Assembly: GCA_905182985.1 (NCBI GenBank) | Contig: CAJJDN010000003.1 | Span: 72,472 to 136,471 of the forward strand | Direction of reading: 5' to 3' | From: Paramecium sonneborni | Lineage: Eukaryota > Ciliophora > Oligohymenophorea > Peniculida > Parameciidae | Length of the DNA stretch: 64,000 bases | Shown: positions 49,797-60,504 of the stretch, piece after piece | Numbering within the stretch: the first letter of the stretch is position 1 | Layout: each line of letters opens with the position of its first letter | Program-made: the position numbers and the translations under genes | Notes under the pieces: model-generated | Told to the model about the DNA's origin: nothing | The model's input: the letters and a program-made list of their open reading frames with translations, nothing else | The model's database searches: none

Positions 49797-50793
49797 ATTT
49801 AAAATAAATTTTTCATTTTAAACCATTCATGAACTAATTTTTATTAATATACTATTGGTCTATCTGATGCTTTTTTTGCATAACAGCTATTGATTAGATT
49901 TATTAATAAGTCATCCTAAACTTCTAATTATAATGGTTAATCTCTAGCTAATAAATCCATTTCTAGATCTCCTTATCCACAAAAAGATAACTAATAATAA
50001 GTAAAATAAATACTTTTTCATATATATAAATAAATAAACATATTCCAAATGACCATATATCAAGTTTAAATAGTGAATAATCATCATTTAAACAAAATTA
50101 TACTTCAGATGCTCTAGATCTTAGAGTTTTTCAGCACAATAAAAAAATATACTATCATTTTCAGCTATATGTGATGTTGAAAAATCAATTAATTTACAAC
50201 ATTCATTTATTGGAACAGATTATATTATCATGATTTACTAATTGTGTTCATGAAGATACTTTATTGCTTCAGCTATTTATTTGAATAGTAATTTCGCTGC
50301 TTGCATAAAGTTCATTTTCAAAATAATCTAAAATAGGCAGATTTCTTATATATTTGAATGTCCCTTCCCACAATTTCATTATACTAAGTTCGCTAATTAC
50401 ATTATCAAGTATATTTTCTATTATTAATCATCTTCATCATATTATTTCATATAATTTGCAATACTTGGGTGATTTAGATATTTATGAATATTAATCTCAT
50501 TATCCGCAAATTCCAATAAATTTGTCATTTTGGATTATTAAAATTGCAATCATAAAAAAAAGTTCTTTGATGTGCTAATGCTGTTTTATTAAATATTTTC
50601 ATTGCATAATCACTTTTATTCAATTCTATTAATTCTTCACTCTTTTTATAGTGTCTAATTACTCTTTTTACTTTTCCAAATGATCCTTCTCCTAAATCTT
50701 CAATTAATTCTTATTCATTTACGATTTTTTCCCATTTTATTTTTTATATTCTACTTTATTTCTAAATATTGCTTCATATATTTCATTATTCAT
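49793..50793 (-). pseudogene. Decayed CaMKK/CAMK-like protein kinase
   Basis: Kinase landmarks sit in several frames. The start MNNEIYEAIFRNK is one frame off WEKIVNEQELIEDLGEGSFG. AMKIFNKTALAHQ then shifts to NEINIHKYLNHPSIANYM. IYLIMQLANLV runs into an in-frame TGA while IMKLWEGTF lies in the next frame. AAKLLFKQIAEAIKYLHEH returns to another frame. The catalytic loop (IVHRDIKPEN in relatives) is unrecognisable before KLIDFSTSHIAE. LDIWSFGICLFIY and SDRPIVYQQKLVHEWFK in the C-lobe are intact. At least four frame breaks or stops, plus loss of the HRD motif, mark a pseudogene. Base-calling errors could explain single one-base shifts but not the eroded catalytic loop. Confidence 0.78.
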
Positions 50794-50956
50794 CTTGTTT
50801 AAATATTAATAAGAAATATTAAACAATTTTATGACCTTTAAAGACTTATAAAATTAATTAAATGTTTTATTCATATTCTTTGTATTTATCCTTAATTCTC
50901 AAAAATGCATCAATTTTTATTAATCTAGTAATATATTTATTTTTAATCTAATCGTT

Positions 50957-51533
50957 ATGAAAAAAACAAATTTGAAGATAAATGCTAATGCTACTTAAAA
51001 AAGACAAAATAAAGAAAATTCAATTAAATCTCCACGGAAAGCTATCTCCCCTAAAAATTTTAGATAAAAATTAACTTGCCCTGATTTATGGGATAACATT
51101 GAAAAATAATCAATCACTTCTGAAACAATATTTTAATAAATATTTCCAAACCCTAATAGAAAGAGATTAACTTATTTTTAGTTTGATTAAATCAAATTTT
51201 TGAGCGCAGAAAAAAATGAAATTTTTGATTTATTATAATAAGATGATTGGATTGAATACAATAGAGCTGGTAAAATTCTAGGAGAAAAATATGGTTATGA
51301 ATAAAGTCAATTAAAAAAATGGTTTGATGACAATTAAGTCAATTAAACTATTAAGAAAGTAGATCTACTCAAAAAATATAAAGATAAAAGTAATTTTATA
51401 ACTAAGTATTTTATTTGAAGAAATTATTAGATTATTTGAAGAAATTGATTTTAACAATACATAAGAATTATCGTATTGGGATGTATATCTTCATAAAGAT
51501 ATTTATGTGCTGAAATAAATAATTCCACTATGA
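50957..51533 (+). CDS. Hypothetical protein, 181 aa
   Basis: With a 31-nt intron ending AAG (near 51391-51421) the frame is 182 codons. It starts MKKTNLKINANATQKRQNKE and has a basic Ser/Pro N-terminus (SIKSPRKAISPKNFRQ), then a helical region (GKILGEKYGYEQSQLKKWFD). It ends YLHKDIYVLKQIIPL. Without splicing it stops earlier at TGA 51417-51419. Family unknown. Confidence 0.48.
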
Positions 51534-52142
51534 TTATAAATCTAATTTTATGATATTTTATTTCAAACAGACCAAATTATTTACCAATTAATAATAAATA
51601 TTGGATATTCTGTGCAATTTTTATTTAAATTATGATCCCTTATAGATCGAAAAATATTAATTTTTGTTATGAATTTTTTTAAAAACTCTATTTAATTTTT
51701 CACCAAAAAATAATGTTGATAGTATTATTAATTTCAATTAGAATTAATTTAAACATTTTTTTTTATTTGATTACCTTTAACAATTAGATTTAGAAAAATA
51801 AAATATTATGAATTGAAATGAATTATAAATATTAGTTTATAAAATATATCTAAAATTAGGCTAAATAAATTTAGTATTCAGTTATCAATTTAAATATTAT
51901 TATATGATTTAGCAAATTAAAATTTATTGATATGATAATGTTTATTTTTCTATAAGTGGTCTTTTTTCTCTATAATTAACTTTTTATTTTTTAAAGATTA
52001 TTTAAATTAAAAATTTATATAATTTATGATATGAGGAATAGTATTTAAAAAAATATGAAATTATTAGGGAAACATAATAAAATAGAAAGATTGTGTTTTT
52101 GGATCTAAAAATAAATAAAATTTTTATATTTTTATGAATACA
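51534..52142. other. Gene-free AT-rich spacer
   Basis: About 600 bp between convergent genes, very AT-rich with many homopolymers. No gene, RNA or repeat recognised. Confidence 0.6.
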
Positions 52143-54627
52143 TCAATTTACATATCTAGATGATTCGTATTTTCCACTTTTTAAATATCCACTTCCACTC
52201 AACTATGAGTTTTATTCATATTTATAAGGAATTTAAGCTTGATATTGATAAGATCTTTATGAACCATTATCACCTTGTTGTGAGACTTTTTTATCTAAAT
52301 TTTAGCCATCAGTTTATTTTGAGTCATTCAAAGTTTTTACTCTGTAGTAACTGTTTAATTAAATATTATTATTTGATAAATCCTAGTATGAGTTTCTTTA
52401 AATCATTTAATTTGAATCTCTTTACTAATAACTTTCATAATTATTTTAATATTCTTTAACCTATGTTACTTATTGAATTTTAGATTGACCTTCATATGCA
52501 CTTGTTGTTAATAATCCTTTTATAACATCTTTATCATGTTACTGTAAAAGTAATGTACTATTTTAATCCCTCAAATTTGATAATTCTGCCCCCATCAAAA
52601 CAATTAAACTTAATAAATCCTCCTCTCGTTTCGGTAATATTTAAGTGGTTACTTATATATCACCATTATTAAAGCTAGCTGCTCTAGGTTATAATTTATG
52701 AGTAATAGGTATTGATTAATATGACGAAGAAGCTTATTATTTTTTCAATCTACTCAATTCCATTGTTAACATTACTATTTTATTTTCATAATATTCTTTT
52801 AATTTATCTATTTCATTATCTTAAGTCATTTAAGATTACAAAATTAGTTATTATTATAATTATTGACAAATTTGTTCATTCTTTTATTTATAAGTTTTTA
52901 TTTAAACTTATAAAGATTCATTCTCATTATAATATTTATCAATTATTATTCCTAATCTCTCTATTTCAGCTGATTGTAATAAAAAATTCAACAACAAATT
53001 TGATGGTTATATATTTTAGAATAAAATACTTTCCTTTATATTTTTACCATTAAGTTTTCTCTTTTTTGGATCCAAATCATCATCTGTTAATCCAAATTCA
53101 TTTTTAATCCATTCAATTTTATCATTAGCCTCCTTTAATTTATTACCTAAATCTTTTAATTCTGAATTCTTTTTATTTAAGTCTTATTATAAATCTTTTA
53201 ATTTATTATCTTTATCTGATAATTGTCTCATTAAATCGTTTAATCTATTTCTTAAATCATCATTTTCATTTTATAATTTATTTTTATCATCATTTAATTA
53301 ATCAACTTCTTGATTTAGTTTATCATTTTCATCTTTTAATTGAGTTGCAGCTTCTTTTTATCCATCTGCTGAATCTAATTCATCTAAACAATTATTTAAT
53401 TCTGACTATAATTTTTATTTATCTTATTCTGCTTATCTATATTTATATTATAAATCTCCTAATTATCTTAATTAATCTTATAATTATCTCTATGCATCTT
53501 ATAATTATTTTTATTAATCTGCCAATAAATTTTTTAATTAAGCTATTTCTTAATCTTTTTTCTTTAATAATTCTTTTAATGATTCATATTCATTTCTTAA
53601 TTGATCTGCATCTCTTAATTTATTTTTTAAATCATTCAATTATTAGTTTAAAAAGCCATTTTCCATTTATAAACCTTATGCGTTTTTCTAAAATATATAA
53701 AATTATATAAAATACTTTTAAATCATCAAGTACATCTAAATCGTTTTTCTATTTATCATTTTCTCTTTGTTATTTATCTAATTCTTTTTTTAGTTCATCT
53801 GCTTCTTTAGCCTTTTTTTTTAATCTTTCTAATTCCTAAAAATTAATTTTTTTATTTTTTTTACTTTTAATAAATCTTCTGGACTTCCACCAAAAGACTT
53901 CTATAATTTTTCTAATTCTTTAAGTTTTTTTGCTAAAGTATCAGGATCCATTCCTCCAATTTTATTTTATAGATCTTCAAATTACTTAGCTTTTCTTTAT
54001 AAATCATCCAGCATTCTTTATAATTCTTCTGGACTTTTGCCACCAAACTGTTTTTCATAATCACCTATTTTTTTTTTCAGTTTGTTTAATTAAGATCTCA
54101 AATCATCTATAATAAATCATTTATATAGTTTACCAACATCATCATCACCTATTTTTTTTTACAATTAAACTAGCTGTTTTTTCTATTGTTCTAATTCTTT
54201 TTTCCAATTAGGATCGTAATCTTTTAATTAAGTTTCATATCTTTATAATGAACCTTCTAGATCTTTAACAAGCTTTCTCAGTCTTTCATTATCATTTCCT
54301 ATTAAATAATTGTCCCTTTACTTAAATATATAAAATACTGCTGCAATTATTGTAGCTTCTCCATTAGATCTCTTATTTACATTTCATAATTGACTCTATC
54401 TAGCCCACTATCACTTTACTATTTTAAGGTAATTTTCAGTTCCGTGTTCTCAGCAATTAGTCTCTATATTTCTACAGCCATTAAAAAACATGTCACATCC
54501 ATTTATCCATTAAGATTACGTTAGATTCCTGTATCCCTTTCATTAATATCAATACTTACTGATATCTCACTCTTGTTCGATATTAAGGATGATTAATTTC
54601 TTCCTCATATTTACTATAATTGAACAT
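52143..54627 (-). CDS. Large coiled-coil protein, about 750-800 aa
   Basis: The start MFNYSKYEEEINHPQYRTRV reads through a 23-nt intron into MAVEIQRLIAENTELKITL. Long heptad coiled coil then fills residues about 50-480 (for example DDLRNRLNDLMRQLSDKDNK). Within it is a repeated non-coil hinge, KQFGGKSPEELQRMLDDL, NKIGGMDPDTLAKKLKEL and KSFGGSPEDLLK. A second coiled block (KLKEYYENKIVMLTMELSRL) precedes a disordered Gln/Ser/Tyr-rich tail ending SGKYESSRYVN. This is the architecture of a basal-body, ciliary or cortical scaffold; the family is not recognised. A few internal introns (27 nt near 54100; one near 52990-53050) are not fully resolved. A later start at 54481 is possible. Confidence 0.68.
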
Positions 54628-54696
54628 TTATTAATAACACATACATATTTTATCAAAATAAGGTTAAATTCTTTTTGAAATTACGTCTGCACTATT

Positions 54697-55095
54697 TCAT
54701 TGATATTATGAAATATGTGATTCATCTTCTTCAATGCTTTATTCTTATATAGAATTTATTAACTTTATTATGATGAACATTTCCAATAACCTAATCCCAT
54801 AACATTTAAAAACACATCTATTAATCTTTTATGATTAACATCCTAACTCTTCAAAAAATAATTAGTTCTTTTAAATTTATTCCATTATATTTAAGGATAC
54901 ATCTTAATTTATTTACTCCATAAAAAATCCATGTTTTTAAAATAATTCTCTTTTCTATTCTTTACTTAATGTCTTCTAACTAATAAGAAATATATAATAA
55001 ATTACTTTGCAATTTATTCTCTAGTTATATAAATTTGCAATTTTATTTTATAATTATTCTTGAAAACCTATTGACTGTGTTAAAACAATATTCAT
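54697..55095 (-). CDS. Hypothetical protein, about 122 aa
   Basis: With a 30-nt intron the frame is 123 codons, MNIVLTQSIGFQEQLQNKIA to ESHISQYQ. It is helical, with LSKEQKRELFQKHGFFMEQI. After its TGA (54697-54699) the same frame stays open and protein-like (ADVISKRIQPYFDKICMC) up to the start of the next gene. The stop could therefore be a lesion or misread in a gene that once continued into the coiled-coil protein. Confidence 0.45.
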
Positions 55096-55166
55096 CTATA
55101 AGGAATACAAACTAAATTGACTTAAAGAATCTTAGCAAATATAAATATATCTACTTTCATTTACAA

Positions 55167-55212
55167 TTTATAATTAACAGAGATATATGTTTATAATTAA
55201 CAAAGAAATATC
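55167..55212. repeat. Tandem pair of 23-bp units
   Basis: Units 55167-55189 and 55190-55212 share TTTATAATTAACA and AGA-AT; a few mismatches. Confidence 0.6.
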
Positions 55213-55298
55213 AATTCAAAAAAAACATTTTCTTTTTGGTTGTTTTGATTTATTTTCTAATTCTTCATAGTATATTATAAATATTGTTTTAATGTTTA

Positions 55299-55372
55299 AT
55301 TAATATTTTGATATTATTTGAAGATAGAAAGCATAATTAATATTTTGATATTATTTGCAGATCGAAAGCATA
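55299..55372. repeat. Tandem pair of 37-bp units
   Basis: Units 55299-55335 and 55336-55372 share ATTAATATTTTGATATTATT and AAAGCATA, with two differences (gaagat/gcagat and ag/cg). A recent tandem duplication in a spacer. Confidence 0.85.
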
Positions 55373-55417
55373 ATTATAATTACATAAATGTATATTATAA
55401 AAAATAAAAAGATTGTA

Positions 55418-56379
55418 TCATTAATCATTTTATTTGATGGTATATGCATCTTAAGATAATTTTATTTTTTTATTAATTTTTTCTAATTATTTGTCTTTGA
55501 TCTACTTTCTTTTTTCTTCAAAATAATCAATATCTTTTTAACCAGCTTCACAAATAATTCCTTTACAAGTTTTTCTATGAACTAAATTAAAAGATTAATA
55601 CTTCCATGTTTAATAACCATATCAGCATTTGCTCCAACAGCCTATGTAGCCTAATCCTTTTTTAAACCAATTGTCATTCCTAATGCTACTAAATCATAAG
55701 GACTTCTATGATAGAGCCAATGACTAGTATCAGAAGAAAATAAGATATTTCTGCCTTTGGTAGCATTAATAATTATTTATGAATTGGAAATAAATGATCT
55801 TCTTTTATTAGGATCTTAAATAGCATCTCCATAGTTTATTTCAAACATTATATTTTTCTCCAAAAGCTATTTACATATTTTTGCCTTTGGAATAAATGGA
55901 AGTTTCTCATAACAATCAAAAGTAATTATATCAAAAAACTATATAGTCATGATTTTAATATACATTAAATGTTGTGCATAATGATATAAATACAGCTTCA
56001 GTCTTAGGTTTGATAGCAATAATATCATAACCTGATAAAAATTTATTTTCTTATTTAATAGAGCTTAGAAACTTATTATCACTCACCTCAAGAGTGAGTC
56101 TTGAATATTATTTTATTTTTCCTGTGAATTAAGAAATGTTTGCACTTTATTGTTATTTTTATATTAAGAATTCTTCATTATATGGTTTAAAATTGCAAGC
56201 ATGTTGTTAAGAAATATGTTAATCTTTTACATAATTTACAATAGCAACATTATGATAATTTTCTAATTGTAAAATATAATACAAGTACCTTCAATACAAG
56301 TGATCAATAATTATATTAATTGATTATCTTTTTATGAATCTCCAGCATAGAATGACCTTAAATTTAAATCGCTCTCCAT
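55418..56379 (-). CDS. RPP30: Ribonuclease P/MRP protein subunit p30 (RPP30/RPP1), 296 aa
   Basis: Introns at 56263-56288 (26 nt), 55939-55963 (25 nt) and 55582-55601 (20 nt) give an exact 297-codon frame. The family signature is clear: FFDIITFDCYEKLPFIPK, MFEINYGDAIQDPNKRRSFI, NATKGRNILFSSDTSHWL, then RSPYDLVALGMTIGLKKDQA and VGANADMV. It forms the TIM-barrel-like protein subunit of RNase P and RNase MRP, which process tRNA and rRNA precursors in the nucleus. The start MESDLNLRSF suits the family's N-terminal DLN strand. Its ATG is 8 bp from the divergent LMBRD2-like ATG. Confidence 0.85.
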
Positions 56380-56387
56380 ATAAATTA
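56380..56387. promoter_or_regulatory. 8-bp gap between divergent start codons
   Basis: The start codons of RPP30 (minus, 56377-56379) and the LMBRD2-like gene (plus, 56388-56390) are only 8 bp apart. Each gene's 5' UTR and promoter elements must therefore overlap the other gene's coding sequence, or a start is misplaced. Confidence 0.6.
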
Positions 56388-58149
56388 ATGTATTTAATAC
56401 TAATATTTGAAATATTGATAGTAACATGCTTAGTAGGTTATTTGATTTAGAGTTACTGTAGCAAGGATGTTAGCATTTATGTAAAAGGAATGGCTCTAGT
56501 TTCTTGGTTAATTAATTTTTTGCTGATACTATTTTTACCATTTGACATATATATCACATATAGAGATTAAAGCGTTGGAGATATTTCGAATGATTACTTA
56601 AGTTTAGCTGAAGTATTGATATTAATATGATGATAGACTTATTAAATCTTATATTGGACTAATTTTATTTTATGTTGGACTGTGATTCCAATAATGTAAG
56701 AATATGAAGAATCAGTTGAGTTAGAAAAGTAGGCTAAATTAAAAAAAGCTTTAAAGAATAATATGAAATTTTATATAATAATATCTGTGGTAGGAATAGT
56801 GTTTGTTTTAGCAATTTTCTATACTGGATAAACAGAACAATGTGGTTTAGGTACATTTTTGAAGAGTATGGCAAATTCATTTGGAGTAGCTTTAATTATA
56901 TTATTGTTGGGTTATGGATTAGTGATTATCCCAAAAGCATAAATGAGAACATCACAATTAGATGTATAGTTGAAGTATTTGTATTTCAGAACAGCAAGTA
57001 TAAATGGAGAAAAAGATGATGCTCATCATAAATTAATGGAAACATCAATGAAAGTATTAAAAATTAAAGATTATCGATTTGATAATGATGATATGATGTA
57101 TTACTTAAACAAATGTTTAAATAAAATACCTAGAAATATGCATAAGATATTAACAAAAGAGGAAGAGAAGAGAAAATCTTAAATTCTTATGGCCATAACA
57201 GGAGCAATCTTTAAAAACAAGGCTCCAGAATCTGTTGAAGAAATGATGAGTTTATATTAAGAAATAAGAAAGAATTCCTTAGAATATAAAAGAATTAAAG
57301 CTTAATGGAAAGAGAATTGTAAATCAGCTTATGAGATGGAAGATATCATCAAGGCTATTAATAGTTAAGATAAGAAGATATAATTCTCTTTTAAAAAGGC
57401 AAGAGAAGGAAAATTAGCATAACAATTAGACTTATTAGAATGGTATTGGCTTTGTGTTATTAAACCTTAATTAAAAATAATAATATCATTGATTTTTGGC
57501 ATACTCTCTATTTTAGTATTGATTTCTGAAGTCACAATATTTATGGGTACTTAAATTACTATTTTTGGATTGCCTTTAAGATATGTAAATGGATTATTGA
57601 GTATATCCTTTTTCTCTTTTATTCCTTTATTATACATAGCTTTCTGTGTTTATTATGGTTTATTTAGAATCAGAATCTAAGGGTTTTATGGATTATATGG
57701 AGATCATTAAACAGATGCTCCTAGTTTAATGTTTGCAACTATCAATTTTAGTAGAGTTGGAGCACCATTATGTTAAAACTTTTTAAATATGATTAAATTA
57801 AAATAAGAAACTGCTTTCAGATATGCTATGGGAAATGTATTAATTATTCTTTATGTATTTTTAGATTGAATTATTACCTATATTTGGTATTAGTATTACA
57901 GCTTTGATGCCATGTTTATTAGTTGTATTGTGTTTGATTAATTACTTTGATTTATTTGATAGAACTCTATAACTTATTGGAATGAAAAAATTTATTTTTA
58001 ATAATACATTTTCTGATAGACTCATTTATGAAGGAAGAGATACTCTTAAAATTAATAGATAATATTTTGAAAGAAAAATGAAACCTGAAGGATGGTCTGA
58101 TTCATCTGAACCTTTAGATATTGAATTACAATCGAAATTAATTTCATGA
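56388..58149 (+). CDS. LMBR1 domain-containing protein 2-like membrane protein, 569 aa
   Basis: Introns at 56613-56636 (24 nt) and 57837-57864 (28 nt) give an exact 570-codon frame. It begins with a hydrophobic helix (MYLILIFEILIVTCLVGYLI) and a second one (ALVSWLINFLLILFLPFDIY); the LP-D-I motif is typical of LMBR1 proteins. YQILYWTNFILCWTVIPIMQ is followed by more helices, a long cytosolic coiled loop, then LPLRYVNGLLSISFFSFIPL and LLPIFGISITALMPCLLVVL. It ends PLDIELQSKLIS. LMBRD2 proteins are nine-helix membrane proteins linked to GPCR and arrestin signalling in animals. The TGA at 58147-58149 abuts the duplicated block. Confidence 0.85.
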
Positions 58150-59325
58150 AAATTAATGTGTATAATTAATTTATAATCTATTTTATTTTCATTTTCTCAG
58201 ATAATTTATTATTTTTATCTAATTCTCTTTAGTTTTATAATTAATAGAAAATTTTTTATGTAGAGCAATTCAAAATGTTTAACTTTCAAATAAGACTCAA
58301 ATTAAGTAACTTTTTTTCAATTTTGATACTTTATAATAGACTTTATTTTAGTAATTAGACTATCTTAATAAGTGATAGATTATAGAAATAATTCAATTTT
58401 ATTAAAAAGATAGAATATTCTTTTTAAATCATCAAAAAAAAGTACATTTAAAGTAAGCAAAAATAACTTCATCAAAATTTGTTGATCTAAAATATGTCAA
58501 ACTAAATGGTTATGGAATAAAATTAACACAAATATATATACAGTCGATTTATTATTATTAAAATTTTATCTGGTTACCCTCCACATTTTAGAGATTATAA
58601 TTAAATAGAATACAAAATAACTCAAGTATTCCTAAACACATTTCATGTAAATATTTCTTGAAATAATTTTTCACAAAAAATCAAAAATATTAAATATATT
58701 AAAAAATAATATTATTATTACTGAAATTGATTAGTCAAAATTATAAATATCATAATATATATCAAGAATGTTAAATAAAAAGACATTAATAAGCACAAAT
58801 AACCAATCTTATTAATTGATCATGTCTTTCCTTAAGATGGTGAAAAAATCAATGAAGTTTTTGGATGGGCTTATTCTTGTATTATTTTGAAATTTAAACT
58901 AAAATCATTATTTGTAGCCACTAGTAGCTCCAAAATTTTAAATAAAAATTTTGATTCAATATTGTTTGCTAATATCAGTAATTTAAAAAAATAAAAGGGA
59001 TAGATGTTTATTTTATATAATAAAAACATAAACCTTTACTCATTAATTGACAATAAATGGATGATGTTATTACATTTAATTATTTTACATCTCTATATTC
59101 TATTAACCTTCAAAATTTATTAAGACAGGTTCAAATGTTTAAGGATTCCAATTAGATGGCTAAGGAATTGGTTAAAAGTAATTTGATGGAATTTTAAATA
59201 ATAAAACTATTTAAAATGATATGATTGGTTTTTCTGAACAGCAAATACAACCTTATTATAATTAAAAAAAATGATACCTTCAAATTTCGGTATAACTTTA
59301 ATATAATATTGTTAATTCACTATAT
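58148..59325. repeat. Exact 1,178-bp duplication, copy 1
   Basis: It recurs at 59327-60504 with a constant offset of 1,179 and only the N at 59326 between. It holds the spacer downstream of the LMBRD2-like gene and the 3' end of the arrestin gene. Same signature as the join at 4131. Confidence 0.93.
59040..59325 (-). pseudogene. Truncated 3' copy of the arrestin gene (assembly artefact)
   Basis: Identical to 60219-60504, the last part of the arrestin gene, and cut off at the N. It exists only because of the duplicated block. Confidence 0.8.
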
Positions 59326-59326
59326 N
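59326..59326. other. Single-N assembly join
   Basis: One ambiguous base between two identical 1,178-bp blocks. Confidence 0.95.
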
Positions 59327-60504
59327 GAAAATTAATGTGTATAATTAATTTATAATCTATTTTATTTTCATTTTCTCAGATAATTTATTATTTTTATCTA
59401 ATTCTCTTTAGTTTTATAATTAATAGAAAATTTTTTATGTAGAGCAATTCAAAATGTTTAACTTTCAAATAAGACTCAAATTAAGTAACTTTTTTTCAAT
59501 TTTGATACTTTATAATAGACTTTATTTTAGTAATTAGACTATCTTAATAAGTGATAGATTATAGAAATAATTCAATTTTATTAAAAAGATAGAATATTCT
59601 TTTTAAATCATCAAAAAAAAGTACATTTAAAGTAAGCAAAAATAACTTCATCAAAATTTGTTGATCTAAAATATGTCAAACTAAATGGTTATGGAATAAA
59701 ATTAACACAAATATATATACAGTCGATTTATTATTATTAAAATTTTATCTGGTTACCCTCCACATTTTAGAGATTATAATTAAATAGAATACAAAATAAC
59801 TCAAGTATTCCTAAACACATTTCATGTAAATATTTCTTGAAATAATTTTTCACAAAAAATCAAAAATATTAAATATATTAAAAAATAATATTATTATTAC
59901 TGAAATTGATTAGTCAAAATTATAAATATCATAATATATATCAAGAATGTTAAATAAAAAGACATTAATAAGCACAAATAACCAATCTTATTAATTGATC
60001 ATGTCTTTCCTTAAGATGGTGAAAAAATCAATGAAGTTTTTGGATGGGCTTATTCTTGTATTATTTTGAAATTTAAACTAAAATCATTATTTGTAGCCAC
60101 TAGTAGCTCCAAAATTTTAAATAAAAATTTTGATTCAATATTGTTTGCTAATATCAGTAATTTAAAAAAATAAAAGGGATAGATGTTTATTTTATATAAT
60201 AAAAACATAAACCTTTACTCATTAATTGACAATAAATGGATGATGTTATTACATTTAATTATTTTACATCTCTATATTCTATTAACCTTCAAAATTTATT
60301 AAGACAGGTTCAAATGTTTAAGGATTCCAATTAGATGGCTAAGGAATTGGTTAAAAGTAATTTGATGGAATTTTAAATAATAAAACTATTTAAAATGATA
60401 TGATTGGTTTTTCTGAACAGCAAATACAACCTTATTATAATTAAAAAAAATGATACCTTCAAATTTCGGTATAACTTTAATATAATATTGTTAATTCACT
60501 ATAT
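59327..60504. repeat. Exact 1,178-bp duplication, copy 2
   Basis: Second copy of 58148-59325; its right edge continues into the intact arrestin gene. The block is mostly AT-rich spacer, with protein-like but unassignable open frames of up to about 100 codons. Confidence 0.93.

Larger units (their letters stand above)
55096..55417. other. AT-rich spacer with two small tandem duplications
   Basis: No gene. It contains the two direct repeats listed separately. Confidence 0.6.

Noticed and set aside
52160..53710. Three long hydrophobic plus-strand ORFs
   Set aside because: They are antisense shadows of the Lys/Glu/Gln/Asn-rich coiled-coil gene on the minus strand.
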